From Luzula sylvatica (taxonomy: Eukaryota; Streptophyta; Magnoliopsida; Poales; Juncaceae): a stretch of DNA of 64,000 nt. A program made the position numbers and the translations under genes. A model generated the notes under the pieces. The model did not search any database, was not told the DNA's origin, and saw only the letters and a program-made list of their open reading frames with translations. Below are positions 33,673-46,054 of this stretch, piece after piece; the stretch's first letter is position 1, and the number at the start of each line of letters is the position of its first letter. The stretch is taken from positions 40,600,908 to 40,664,907 of the forward strand of contig OX326959.1 in assembly GCA_946800325.1 (NCBI GenBank). The letters are read 5' to 3'.

Positions 33673-34723
33673 AACTCACTCTAGATTTGAAGAAAATAAT
33701 ACAATGATACATTTATCGTCTCGAATTCGATCAAATTTACTTGATCTCTTTTTGGTTTGATTTTTTAGTTTTAACATATATGATGCTGATACCGATGTTG
33801 TAGGTTAGGATGCACCCCAAGATTAGATCTTATGAACCTTTTAATTTGCACAATTTTGGGTTATTTTCATAATTTTTTTGCAAAAATCAACAATGTATGC
33901 TATTTTGTGAAATTGTCTAAATTGTACATTTTGTAAGATTATTGTCCCAATTAAAGAGGGTTTTATTTGCAAAAGAATTTCTATTTGGGACGGCCTGCTT
34001 CTTTTTAAATTGGGGTTAACTATTATATATTATTTAGTAAAAGAATTTTTATTTGGAGTTTTAATGTATTTATTATAATTTATATCATTACATACTTTAT
34101 ATTGTGTGCAACTTTACTGTAAATATAATTTTTAAATGTTCTTTTTTGTCGAGTTATAATATATCATATTATTTTTTTTATTTAGGTTGTTCATTTCATA
34201 TTTTTGTATTGTGCGCAACTTTAGTGTAAATATTCTTTTTTATCTTAATAATGATATCAAACAAATTGTTCATCATGTTATCTTGTTTTTTTTTTCCATG
34301 TGAGAACTAAAATATCAAACAAATTGAAATACACACTTTCATTAACTCCTTATTTTGAATCCAATATACTATCTTATTCGTAATTGAAACACACTTTCAG
34401 TAATCCCTTATTTCAATCCAATATTACTATCTGCATTCAGGAAATTGATCTCCATTTGATGAATCTTGAGTAAATTTCAAAATTTTGCAAATAAACCTCT
34501 CAGTCTTTCAGTAATCCTATTTCAAATCCAATATTACTATTTGTCCCGAAACCAAAAACTCTTTCAAGCATCGGCATCATTCTCAATGATTAACAAACAG
34601 ACAGGCATCAACATCGGCATCGGCATCATATACGTTAAAGCTAAAAAATCAAACCAAAATGAAATCAAATAAAATTGATCGAATTCGAGATGATAAATGT
34701 ACCATTTGATTACTTCAAACCTA

Positions 34724-34739
34724 GAGTGTGTGTGTGTGT

Positions 34740-34780
<41 letters not shown>
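34724..34780 (+). repeat. (GT)n then (GA)n
   Basis: A short GT run is followed by about 19 GA units; it is the mirror counterpart of 33580-33672 in the opposite arm. Confidence 0.93.
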
Positions 34781-34781
<1 letters not shown>

Positions 34782-35079
34782 CGAAGAGTTCACGGTGACA
34801 GACACACAGAGAAGTTCAGTGGGCGGGGAGAGAGTTGGTTTCCCTTTCACTGAGGAGCATCAGAGAGAGCTCTTCACGAGGAATGAAGAGTAAATTTACG
34901 GTGAGAGGCAGAGGAAAAAGAGAAATAAAAACAGACAAATATAATTAATGGACTCATCTATTATTACTGAAATGGAGGGGACGCAACACAAAGAAAATTC
35001 AGAAAACTTAATACCGAAATGACCTTTTTTAATACCGAAACGACCCTTTTTAAAAGTGGTCGTAAGGTAGAAACATAAT

Positions 35080-36180
35080 TGTTCAGTTCGCGAATAATAT
35101 GCGTATAATTTACGAATAATTACGTATTACGAATACTATACGTATTGACGTTCTCGTACTCAACTTGATTAATAATTCGCGTATTTTATAATATTTAAAA
35201 AAAAAACACGAATAATACACGTATTTCAAGAAGGTAATTCTTGATTTAAAGTTTTTTCTACTCGTGTTCCCTTTGAAAACGAGACGTATTCTATGGAAGA
35301 AGGTAATTCAAGAAGAGTAGGGTAAGAGTAGTCCCATTTTGTTGCTCTTATCTTCCGCATTCGCACCGGAAAAAAATACTTCAAATAGAGTATGATGTTA
35401 TTATTATAATGACGATGTAAAAAATTTCAATTTTTTTTATTTTTTATTTCATTTATATGTGCATTTTATTCTTATATACTGTAGGAGTTTTGTTTATACT
35501 TTCACTTTGTTTTATGTTGTATATATGAATAACATTGCAAACTTAACTATTTATGTCATACTTGGGAAAATATATATTATGCCTCTTTGAATAAAATTTT
35601 TTCATGAATGCGTCAATCGAGGAAGGTTGATTAGATTAATTAGATTCCTTAATTATATTAATCCAAATAAATATTGATTTGAGTGATAATCAATCCAAAT
35701 AACCTTCATGAACCCTCTTAATTGATGCATTCATGAAAAAAAAAATTGTGTTTGGACTTTGAAGGGCGTCATATATAACCCCTCATATTTGTGATTTTTT
35801 TTAACTATATCATTACTCTTTAGGATAAATATAAAATTATATAAAATAATTCAGACCAACCAATAAACAAGTTATATAGATAACTACATTGCAAGTGCCA
35901 CACAAATTCCACGAAATTTCATTTTGTTTGGGCAGCAAGAAATATAATTTATAAGTTTAGACCAGGTCATATAAACCGAGGAAATTTCATGCAAATATAT
36001 TCCGAAATCACTAAAATTTGATTAATCAGCAAGAAATAATTCATGCATTCTTTTTCTTAATTTTTTATGATAGCTCTTAGTCTTAGTACACTTCTATTTG
36101 TCGAGCTAGCTAGAAAAAAAAACATAGTTGCAGAATACATATGTATTTAATTCATGCTTATCCAATTTTAAAATAGAGCA
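35080..36180. other. Intergenic, no gene seen
   Basis: ACGAATAATACG words at 35100-35225 are followed by AT-rich sequence without coding character. A GGTTGATTAGATTAATTAG/CTAATT type inverted repeat around 35620-35740 may be a small degenerate MITE. Confidence 0.35.
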
Positions 36181-36759
36181 TACTAGCTTTTCCTCCCGCG
36201 CAATTGCGTGGGAGTTGTACGTTCGTTCTCGAGTTTTTGATTTTTTTTTTTTTGAAATATATTGATTTTAATTTTTTTATGGTGATATTTCCTTTCCTAT
36301 TTAATTTTGTAATTTTATTATAATTTTTCTAATCGAAACAAACATATTATACGTGGTTACTACGCACATGTTACGAACAAATTATTAATACATCGTACGT
36401 GTCGTAAAGGAATACAAACACAAAATTATTTTGCAACCCAAAAACTACCAATATTAAATAACACACAATATTAAATAACTTGTAATAATAAAAAAAATAA
36501 AAGAATTATAACAATATCAAGTTATAATTAGTTTTTTTAGTAGAAAGTTACACAACTGAGTACATCAGAACAAATGAATTATTCCATTCAACAGTAAAAT
36601 ATGTAAGTATTATATGTATGCCTCAGTAAATCATGGCTATATTTATAAATTTTACAACAAATAATGTTTGAATTGTTGAAGATCCGACTTTCTTGAACAA
36701 TTCAAACATTTCTTGTTGCAAAATTCGTTTAAATTTTATACATCATTGGCAAAATTGAT

Positions 36760-36802
36760 GAGGAGGAGGAGGAGGAGGAGGAGGAGGAGGAGGAGGAGGA
36801 GG
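36760..36802 (+). repeat. (GAG)n trinucleotide repeat
   Basis: About 14 GAG/AGG units, not in a credible reading frame. Confidence 0.95.
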
Positions 36803-37189
36803 ATGATCATATGGTGACAATGATGCTCTATTGTTTAAGATTTCATATTGGATTTGCAAAGACAGTAAAATCACGATTTGTTTAAATTCCAAACCAAGAA
36901 ACGATTCAATTGTTCAAGAGCCGATTTTGTTGAACAATTAAAATATACATACAGTCGATAATTCACTTGTTACATAAAGCCGTGATTTATATTATTATTT
37001 TATATTGTGTTGTATTATTGTTTAATGAGCATGCAAACATATAATGAGTCTCGTTTTACTACACACCGTTACGATTCAAATTGATGTTTTGTATTGTTAT
37101 ATTGGAATGATATATGGAGGTGTTGTTTTGTTTTGACATGAATTTCAGCTTCATTTTTTGAAACAAAGTTATGATTCGGATGAATGTTT

Positions 37190-37810
37190 TGTACCGTCCC
37201 GAATTTTTTTTACACAAATCGCACATACATACAATGAGTCGTTCTTTTACACATATGCACGATTTATTTGTATTCAAATCTCATATGCGTGTCCTTGTTC
37301 TTATTCTTATTCTCATTCTCAGTTTTTTTTTCATAATTCGTACTTCGTGCTATTTTTTGTATTGATATTCATTTATATTTCGTATTCGTATTTTGTATAT
37401 AGTCTGTTTTTCGTATTGGTGTTTGTTTGTATTCGAATTTCATATTAACATTCTCATCATTATCCTCGTTCTTATTTGTATTTTTTCATATTATGTAGTT
37501 GATGTTGGTTGTAGTATTGATATTTTTTTTTGTATTTTTTTTTGTTTGTGTCATTTTTTTCATATTTGTATTTGTATTCGGATCTCGTCGTGTTGATGTT
37601 CCTGTTGTTGTCCCGATTCTCATTCGTATTATTCTTTGGTATTTTGCAGTTCATACTGATTTTCCGATTGATATTTCTTTTCGTTTTTATATTTTGTCTA
37701 GTTTGTTTTTCATATGTGTATTTATATTCGTTATTGAATCATGTATTTGCAATCTTATTCTTATCCTTATTCTTATCGATTTTTTTTTTCCGTTTTTTCA
37801 TGCGAATATT
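37190..37810 (-). repeat. TTCGTA-rich degenerate simple repeat
   Basis: TTCGTATTCATTTATATTTC-like words give open frames of Phe, Val, Ile and Cys in several phases. These are composition artefacts, not genes. Confidence 0.6.
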
Positions 37811-38174
37811 TAAAAGGCACTTGAAAATACATGTGCTATTATCTCTTTTTTCATAGTACAATATGCCATGCTAAATATTTAAACACTCGACATATTCTTA
37901 TAGATCATAAGCAAAGCAACATAAATTTTAGTAAAGTATACCGAAGAAAACAAATAGTATAATTTCAATCATGCGAACCATCGAAAATTTTTCAGTATTT
38001 CAATTTACTGGTTCATGAGTGCAAAACACACATACTTTACCGAAGTAAGCAAATTGTAGAATTCATTGTCATGCCAAGCATTTAAAAAATCTTTTAGCAT
38101 TTGAAATTGACAGGCTCATGAATGTAAAAAAATACATAACATATAAAATCACAAAGCAATTACAATTGAGGGGT

Positions 38175-38177
<3 letters not shown>

Positions 38178-38269
<92 letters not shown>
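38178..38269. repeat. (AT)n microsatellite
   Basis: About 46 AT units immediately before the satellite array. Confidence 0.97.
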
Positions 38270-38270
<1 letters not shown>

Positions 38271-40940
38271 GATTAAATTCAGCAAAATATACGATTAAAT
38301 TTAACAGAACATATGATTGAATTTACTAAAATATATTTAATTACCTGATGAACATGATCATTAATTTCAAATAATTCAGCAAAATATATTATTGAATTTA
38401 CCAAAATATACGATTAAATTTAACAGAATATACGATTGAATTTACTAAAATATAGTTAATTATCCGACGAACATGATCATTAATTTCAAATAATTCAGCA
38501 AAATATATTATTGAATTTAGGAAAATATACGACTAAATTGAACATAATATACGATTAAATTTACTAAAATATAGTTAATTATCAGATGAACACGATCATT
38601 ATTTTCATAAAATCAGCAAAATATATTATTGAATTTAGCAAAATATATGATTAAGTTTAACAGAATATATGATTGAATTTACTAAAATATATTTAATTAT
38701 CCGATGAACACAATCATTAATTTCAAATAATTTAGCAAAATATATGATTGAATTTAGCAAAATATACAATTAAGTTTAACAAAATATACGATTGAGTTTA
38801 CTAAAATATAATTAATTATCAGATGAACACGATCATTAATTTCAAATAATTTAACAAAATATATTATTGAATTTAGCAATATATACGATTAAATTTAATA
38901 GAATATACGATTGAATTTACGAAAATATAGTTAATTATCAGATGAACACGATCATTATTTTCAAATAATTCAGCAAAATATATTATTGAATTTAGGAAAA
39001 TATACGACTAAATTGAACAGAATATACGATTAAATTACCTAAAATATAGTTAATTATCAGATGAACATGATCATTATTTTCATATAATCAGCAAAATATA
39101 TTATTGAATTTAGTAAAATATATGATTAAGTTTAACATAATATATGATTGAATTTCCTAAAATATATCTAATTATCCGATGAACATGATCATTAATTTCA
39201 AATAATTTAGCAAAATATATTATTGAATTTAGAAAAATATATGATTAAATTTAACAGAATATACGATTGAATTTACTAAAATATAGTTAATTATCTGATA
39301 AACACGATCATTAATTTCATATAATCAGCAAAATATATGATTGAATTTAGCAAAATGTATGATTAAATTTAACAGAATATATGATTGAATTTATTAAAAT
39401 AAAGTTAATTATCCGATGAACACGATAATTAATTTCAAATAATTCAGCAAAATATATTATTGAATTTAGCAAAACCAACGATTAAATTAAACAAAATATA
39501 CAATTGAATTTACTAACATATAGTTAATTATCCGATGAACACGATCATTATTTTCATATAATTCAGAAAAATATATTATTGAATTTACCAAAATATACGA
39601 TTAAATTTAACAGAATATACGATTGAATTTACTAAAATATAGTTAATTATCCGACGAACATGATCATTAATTAATTTCAAATAATTTAGCAAGATATATT
39701 AATGAATTTAGCAACATATACGATTAAATTTAACAGAATATACGATTGAATTTACTAAAATATAGTTAATTGTCCGATGAGCACGATCATTAATTTCATA
39801 TAATCAGCAAAATATATGATTGAATTTAGCAAAATGTATGATTAAATTTAACAGAATATACGATTGAATTTATTAAAATATAGTTAATTATCCGATGAAC
39901 ACGATCATTAATTTCAAATAATTCAGCAAAATATATTATTGAATTTAGCAAAATATACGATTAAATTTAACAGAATATACGATTGAATTTACTAAAATAT
40001 AGTTAGTTATCCGATGAACACGATCATTAATTTCATATAATCAGCAAAATATATGATTGAATTTAGCAAAATGTATCATTAAATTTAACAGAATATACGA
40101 TTGAATTTATTAAAATATAGTTAATTATCCGATGAACACGATCATTAATTTCAAATAATTCAGCAAAATATATTATTGAATTTAGAAAAACCAACGATGA
40201 AGTTTAACACAATATACGATTGAATTTACTAAAATATAGTTAATTATCCGATGAACACGATCATTAATTTCATATAATTCAGCAAAATATATTATTGAAT
40301 TTAGCAAAAGATATGATTAAATTTAACAGAATATACGATTGAATTTACTAAAATATAGTTAATTATCCGATGAATACGATCGTTAATTTCATATAATTCA
40401 GCAAAATATATGATTGAATTTAGCAAAATATACGATTGAATTTAACATAATATATGATTGAATTTACTAAAGTATAGTTAATTATCCGATGAACACGATC
40501 ATTAATTTCATATAATCAGCAAAATATATTATTGAATTTAGCAAAATATACGATTAAATTTAACAGAATATACGATTGAATTTACTAAAATATATTTAAT
40601 TATCTGATGAACATGATCATTAATTTCAAATAATTCAGCAAAATATACGATTGAATTTAACAGAATATACGATTGAATTTACTAAAATATATTTAATTAA
40701 CCGATGAACATGATCATTAATTTCAAATAATTTACCAAAATATATTATTGAATTTAGTTAAATATACGATTAAATTTAGCAGAATATACGATTGAATTTA
40801 CTAAAATAGAGTTAATTATTCGATGACCACGATCATTAATTTCATATAATCAGCAAAATATATTGTTGAATTTAGCAAAATATATGATTAAATTTAACAT
40901 AATATACGATTGAATTTACTAAAATATAGTTAATTACCTG
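38270..40940 (+). repeat. 118-bp satellite array, about 22 copies
   Basis: The marker GATGAACACGATCATTA recurs every 117-120 bases from 38347 to 40823, 22 times. Each unit contains about four internal sub-repeats of the form AAAATATACGATTGAATTTA (20-24 bases) followed by a unique part, AATTATCCGATGAACACGAT plus ATTTCAAATAATTCAGC. The array has no open frame. Copies differ by about 5-10 percent. A variant with CATATAATCAGC and AAAATGTATGATT recurs at about 39316, 39803 and 40036, so groups of units were copied together. Confidence 0.95.
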
Positions 40941-41846
40941 TATATAATTATATCACTAAACAGTAACTAACATCAATTACAATACGCCCAAAATTCAGAT
41001 AAAAATAACCCAAATATTACTCACTTAGGAATGACACATATTCCTACATATATTCAGAAAAAGAATACAAAAGATTTGGTCACAATACCAATACCAATAA
41101 TGCATACAAAAAAAAATACAACAAAAACAGAGAATTTTTTTTGTAGCTCTCTAATTAATTAACCATGAAACACAGTTACACAATTCAGTCAAAATACCAA
41201 TATTCATACAACAAAATATCAATTACCACCACAATTTTGAACTCTAGTTCTTCACTGGAGGCGTCCATTTCCTTGTCAGAGGATTCTATCTTTGGTTTAT
41301 TGTGTATTTTGTGTTCTTTCATAACATCCCTCTTGCCTCCAAAATCAAAAAAAATATTAATATATGATCATGACAGAAAATAGGAGAGAAAGAGGTACTT
41401 GAGCAATAGAAAGAAGTTCCGCATCATTTTTATTTAGTCTTCAATCCAGCTTTTCATAATCGCTTGACACGTCACCATAATCCAGCTTTCTAACAGGCCC
41501 GACTTTTTTCATCCAAGCTTCTCGATCCATGCCTACATTTTGTAAACTCTATATATCTTGCTCGATTAGTCTGGATACATATGGCGTGTTTCCATGGACC
41601 TCCTCGAGTTTCATGGCGGTTATCTAAATCCCTGGTCCATTAGCCAGTCTTTAGTCACTCACAATTAGTACTTCAATTATTTTGTCAAAATCAAAACAAA
41701 AAAATATTTATGTTCATTTTTTTTTATAAAATAATAATTAATATTTCTACTTTTAATTGTAAGAAAACACTAATTTTAAATTTTGTTACAAATAATATGA
41801 TAAAATATAAATAAATATTGTGAAGCGAGAGCGGGGTAATCTCTAG
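40941..41846 (+). other. Intergenic, weak Helitron-like end
   Basis: No gene is supported; the 72-codon frame at 41165 is Ser/Ile-rich without a family. A sequence resembling a decayed Helitron terminus, GCGAGAGCGGGGTAATCT then CTAG (41843-41846) before T, closes the interval and is related to the one at 28629. Confidence 0.3.
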
Positions 41847-41849
41847 TTT

Positions 41850-43402
41850 TACTTATATCTAGGTTTAAGTGCATTATGATTTGTAATTTGAGAATGGGCC
41901 CGAAGCCCATAGTTCTGAGGTCTGTAGGCCGAGTCTTACATTTTAATATAGGGAAAATATACTTGGCCCTCGAATTCATTCCAAGAGCTTAGATTAGGTG
42001 GGAAAAAAAATAGATAAATTTATTATTATTATTAATTGTCTCAGTTAAATATTAATTGACACATCAATAATTTATAATATGTTGATATTAATATATGTTA
42101 ATTGACGTGTTAATTTAATCAAACGATCAATTAAATCGTTAATCGAATTAATTAATAATACTAATCAACTCATTTAACTTTCTTTTGCCACCTCATCAAA
42201 TGTGCAAGTTTGAGGGGCTCCATATATAACCTATGTTGCACGGATACGGATAGCATATCCGATACGATACTGATCCGATGATACGGCAATTTTCAAAAAA
42301 TCAGGGATACGAATACGGCTATATAATTATTAGTTTAATATATTTATACTATATATAATTAATAAATTAGTAATAAATTAAATAATAAATTAATGATATT
42401 TTTAAATTAAATATCATGACAATAAATAATGTCAACCAAACAATACAAGTATCATAAAACTAGCATAAACTTGTTCTAGCTAGAAATATTTTAGAACTAA
42501 TTTAGAAGTATCCAAGAAATATCTTATATAATTTATTTAAAAATATTATGGGTCAAAATATATAATGGGCCGAAGTATCCAAAATGGAGTATCCCAGCAG
42601 TATCATGGACTTATACCCAGCCGTATCCTGCCGCATCCCGGCCGTATCCGAAAAAAATAAATATTAAAATATTCGGATACGCCACGTGGTGTATTCGATA
42701 CGTATCCGAGCCGTATCGCATCCGTATCCATATCGGATATGCGTATCCTCAGGATACTTCTGCATTTTTGAAATATCCGCGTAACATATTATATAACCGA
42801 GATCGGCCTTGATGGAGCTGATTGATATAGTTGTATTGGCGGCCCTGATGAAGCGAAATGATGAGACTCTTGAGAACGTACCGCCAAGGTGCCACTGAAG
42901 GCATCTTAAAACAAGTGATTCAAAGAAGAAAAGGGGCAAAAATAGATAGTCTAGAGAGGCAGGGTAATGATCGGGGGTTTTTATACCTAGGTTAACAACA
43001 ACAAATCAGTGAAACCTTTCCCGATTATTTGAAGGACTAGGATTCAAAATACAGGAAAGCAAAGAAGGATTGTTTTGGGGGTAGTATTATTGTTAGTATA
43101 GTTCATATAGATTAAAATGAAGGTATTTAGGATTAGTTTTTTTTTTTTTTTTAGGGCAAATATCTTCACACTTGTATCAATTATATATTTTTCCCTCTAA
43201 AAATTAATAAATACAATAGAAGTAGGACGCAAGAGGCTACTCTATTTTTCTCAAAAAAACATAGTATATAACCCCTTTAATATAGGGCTTATAACAATAT
43301 TGGTTGCTTAACTGCTTTTTGATTTGATTATTACTTAACAACTTGGTTTAGTTCCGTATGCCCAAAATTAGGTATCTCACAAGCCAGGATAATACATTCC
43401 TT
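41850..43402 (+). repeat. Duplicated block split by a transposon (mate 29640-30240)
   Basis: Positions 41850-42230 and 43265-43402 match the mate continuously. The type C gene that lies downstream of the mate is not found here; homology stops at ATACATTCC. Confidence 0.82.
42231..43264. mobile_element. DNA transposon(s) with TATATAAC target repeats
   Basis: Relative to the empty site in the mate at about 30116, 1034 bp are inserted, flanked by TATATAAC (42223-42230 and 43265-43272). A third copy of TATATAAC lies at 42790-42797. The first part (42231-42789) has its own inverted ends: CTATGTTGCACGGATA and TATCCGCGTAACATA. It is filled with GTATCCG words. The second part (42798-43264) ends in AAAAAACATAG, which can pair with the CTATGTT start. 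The 8-bp duplication suggests hAT. No transposase was seen. Confidence 0.75.
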
Positions 43403-43842
43403 TTTTTGAGGAAAATAGAGTAGGTTCTTATGTCCTACTTCTATTATTTGATTAATAAAATGAAGATAAGTTTTTACAAGATTAAACAAGTTTTGAAGGT
43501 ATTTGCCCTACACTAGCTAAAAAATACTACTACTAAATTCCTTCATAGTAAACCTGCATACCTATCATTTTAATCAAAATAATCAAGACCTTAAAAATCC
43601 TGAACTTAACTTCCAGGATTCCAATTCCTTCCTTATATCTTAACTGAAAAACAAAACTTGGAATTGAAATCCTAGATTTACAATATTATGGAAACCAATA
43701 ACCTGGCAACCTTGAGACCGCCTAAATCGTCTCAATTTTCCCCTATTCCACCGTTCAATCGTCTTCAACAGAGAAATCATCATCTCCCCAAATTTCATCT
43801 ATCTCACCTTAAATTGAGAGAAAAGAGATCATATTCTTCGCC
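43403..43842. other. Intergenic and leader of the following exon
   Basis: 43403-43480 is an inverted relative of 43200-43264 (TTTTTTTGAGGAAAATAGAGTAGG with GTCCTACTTCTATT). From about 43740 the sequence has the character of a 5' leader: CT-rich, with CAATCGTCTTCAACAG. Confidence 0.35.
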
Positions 43843-43929
43843 ATGGAAGTCGTTGAGGAGCATTTAACTCAGTGTTTCTTCAATCAGATCCGTAGGAACT
43901 CCAAACGCTGTGAAAGCTTGTCGCCATTG
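43843..43929 (+). pseudogene. Isolated first exon of an unrecognised gene
   Basis: ATG opens 29 codons, MEVVEEHLTQCFFNQIRRNS followed by KRCESLSPL, ending at a strong donor TTG|GTATGT. Base composition and the CT-rich leader look like a real plant gene. I do not recognise the protein. The next exons are not visible: within seven bases of the donor the sequence becomes the T-rich tail of a LINE on the other strand. The exon is probably the stump of a gene cut by that insertion, or a captured fragment. A distant second exon after 44.9 kb cannot be excluded but none stands out. Confidence 0.35.
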
Positions 43930-43946
43930 GTATGTCTTTTTCTTTT

Positions 43947-44921
43947 TTAAACAAATTCTCTTAAATTCTCGTATATTTGTAAAAAGACCGAGTCTTCCAC
44001 TTGCACTTGCTCTTCTTCTTCAATTAGAGTTTGTATTTGATTTGCCGATTGTTCTTCATTAGATTGAAACCACCATAATCTTCTGTCTTCTATTTGAAGT
44101 GAATTTCTCTCAATTTATGTCTCCTCTTCAATTTCTGCATTTAAATAAGAATAATTAGTAGATAAAGTTTCATTTGACAGTAATTCATTTGGCAAATTAA
44201 CAATTGAATTATTTCTTTGTTCTATGTCTGGTACCCAATTTTGAATATCTGAAAAATTTAATTCATCATAATTATTTGATTGATTAAGTTTATATTCATA
44301 AAGTATGTGATTTATAATTTTTCAATCAGTCAATTGATCATTAGTAAAAGATCTTCTACATCTTTCCAACCAAAACTGGTACAAAGATATACATAATAAA
44401 ATTTTATATTCTGTGCTTTCTCTATTATTTAGAATTATTTCTAAGGGTTTAAATTGATTTAATTTAGGAATTCCTAGTATACCACGTAATTTATCCCAAA
44501 TTATATTTATAAATTCACACTGATTTGAAAAATAATTTTTATTTTTCTCAGATAATTTACATAAGACACATCTATTAGCTAAGAGCCATCCCCTTCTCTG
44601 CAAATTATCCAAAGTAAGTACTTTACCCTTATACAATAACCATAAAAATATTTTGATTTTCAATGAGAAATTTATTTTACATCTATTTTTATAATATGCA
44701 TCTATATATACTCCTTTAATTAGGGTTTGATATGTACTTTTACAGGTAAAACCCTCATCTCCATTCCACTTCCAATTGAAAGAATATTTTTGTAATGGAT
44801 TAAGGATGAGAGAATTGCAGACATGTTCAAGTTCAATAAGTTGATTATTTGCAATATTAGATAAAGGTACCACTATATCCAAACTAGTATATATATTTGA
44901 TGCATTTAATTTAGTATGCAT
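43947..44921 (-). pseudogene. 5'-truncated LINE, reverse-transcriptase zinc-binding part
   Basis: One frame runs for 325 codons on the minus strand with only two stops inside (TGA at 44322-44324, TAA at 44115-44117). The first 200 residues contain the zinc-binding domain that follows reverse transcriptase in plant LINEs (zf-RVT): FTCKSTYQTLI, then KIKIFLWLLYKGKVLTLDNL, then the Cys pair in NRCVLCKLSEKN. The RT itself is absent because the copy is 5'-truncated. The end is acidic (LIEEEEQVQVED) and is followed at once by an A-rich tail, AAAAAGAAAAAGACAT on the minus strand. An alternative is a domesticated zf-RVT gene, but the stops argue against function. Confidence 0.78.
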
Positions 44922-44924
44922 AAA

Positions 44925-46050
44925 CTATGAATATGAATGCCAAAATAAATAAAAAAATTAAAACGAAAATATTTGATGAATTTTTAAAATAAAATTTATT
45001 AAAATGATACAAATATATTTATGTTTTATAATATTACATATTAAGTTATTAATATTATACATATATAATTATCTTCTTCCATAACATTTACATTTTATCA
45101 TTTAATCTTATGTGAAGTGATAAACAATTAAATAAGTCAACCTAACATGAATCTAAATAATAATAATAATTTTATGTTATTAATATATGATGATGTGATT
45201 TTTTAAGAGTACTTAAAACAGTGTGTAAATTAGATATACTTAAGTGATTACAAATAAAATATGTTTATACAAAAAATCAATGATTAATCAATAATTTAAT
45301 ATTTAATCAATAATCTAATATTTTGTTAAAAATTAATGATTAATCAATAATCTAATTTTTGTTCGTTATCATAATCTAATATTTAATATGAATGTGATTG
45401 ATTTGACACAATAAAATTGTAAAAACTTAGACTCCAAAATAAAGATATAAATAAATTGGAAAAACAAAATGAGAAACTGTCACCATTCATTCTCACGTTT
45501 AATTGGACCACTCCGACGTGCACATCCTTGGAGGCTATGGAAGGTCAAATATATTCCTCATAAATCATGATTAATATTTATAATCTTGAAAACAATATTT
45601 GACGGATTCAGACTACCGAAATAACATTACAATTTTTGTTGGGAGGGTCAAATATAAAATAATTATACTATAATGATGGTAATATATATATTTAACCATT
45701 ACATAAATACACTGTTTTTCGAAAATTTTGGACGGGTCGTGGCCCCTCCCGATTTCTTATTAAGATCCGGTCCCTGATCTTCGAATATATTAGGCAAGCA
45801 TGACAATATTTCATCCAACTAGTCTGACGAGAGCTTTTTTTTTGGTCCCATTCAGGTCAAGTCTTCCTGAAATATTATTTTGTTCGCAATAGTTAAAAAA
45901 AAATTGACGAACTTGGGCCCCGAGAAAACAATGGATAGATAAACAAATAAATAATATTGATTAGTTTGATTGAAAAACAAGTAGAAGAAGAAAGATTCAC
46001 GGAATAAGCCATATTCACGAACTGCAACTATATTAAACAATTAGATATTT
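44925..46050. other. AT-rich intergenic, no gene seen
   Basis: Reiterated AATCAATAATCTAAT words lie at 45285-45380. No coding signal is seen. Confidence 0.5.
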
Positions 46051-46054
46051 TTTA

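Larger units (their letters stand above)
32433..35075. mobile_element. Element with long inverted arms (MULE-like)
   Basis: The left arm (from GATTCTACTGTACAACCTC, with TTTCGGTATTAAGTTTTCTG and TTGCGTCCCCTCCATTTCAG) is inverted on the right at 34950-35075. The arms continue inward: 33478-33560 (AAACCAACTCTC and CACCGTGAACTCT) is inverted at about 34785-34855. A CT/CA microsatellite on the left arm faces a GT/GA one on the right. The left arm is split by a second repeat (32568-33440). Long arms suggest a Mutator-like element; no clear target duplication was found. Confidence 0.55.
36183..37810 (-). mobile_element. Helitron on the minus strand, 3' end at 36183
   Basis: Read on the minus strand, the sequence ends with CCCACGCAATTGCGCGGG (36195-36212 complement, an 18-base near-perfect palindrome), then AGGAAAAG and CTAG. 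The interior toward higher coordinates includes the TTCGTA-rich stretch at 37190-37810, the same composition that precedes the plus-strand Helitron end at 1191 once orientation is corrected. The 5' TC end was not identified, so the right boundary is a guess. Confidence 0.5.

Noticed and set aside
34675..34893. 72-codon frame with a long RE repeat
   Set aside because: Encoded by the (GA)n microsatellite in the arm of a transposon.
38270..40940. CRISPR-like array
   Set aside because: The period is regular but spacers are not unique; each unit is a whole copy with internal sub-repeats, and the genome is a plant.
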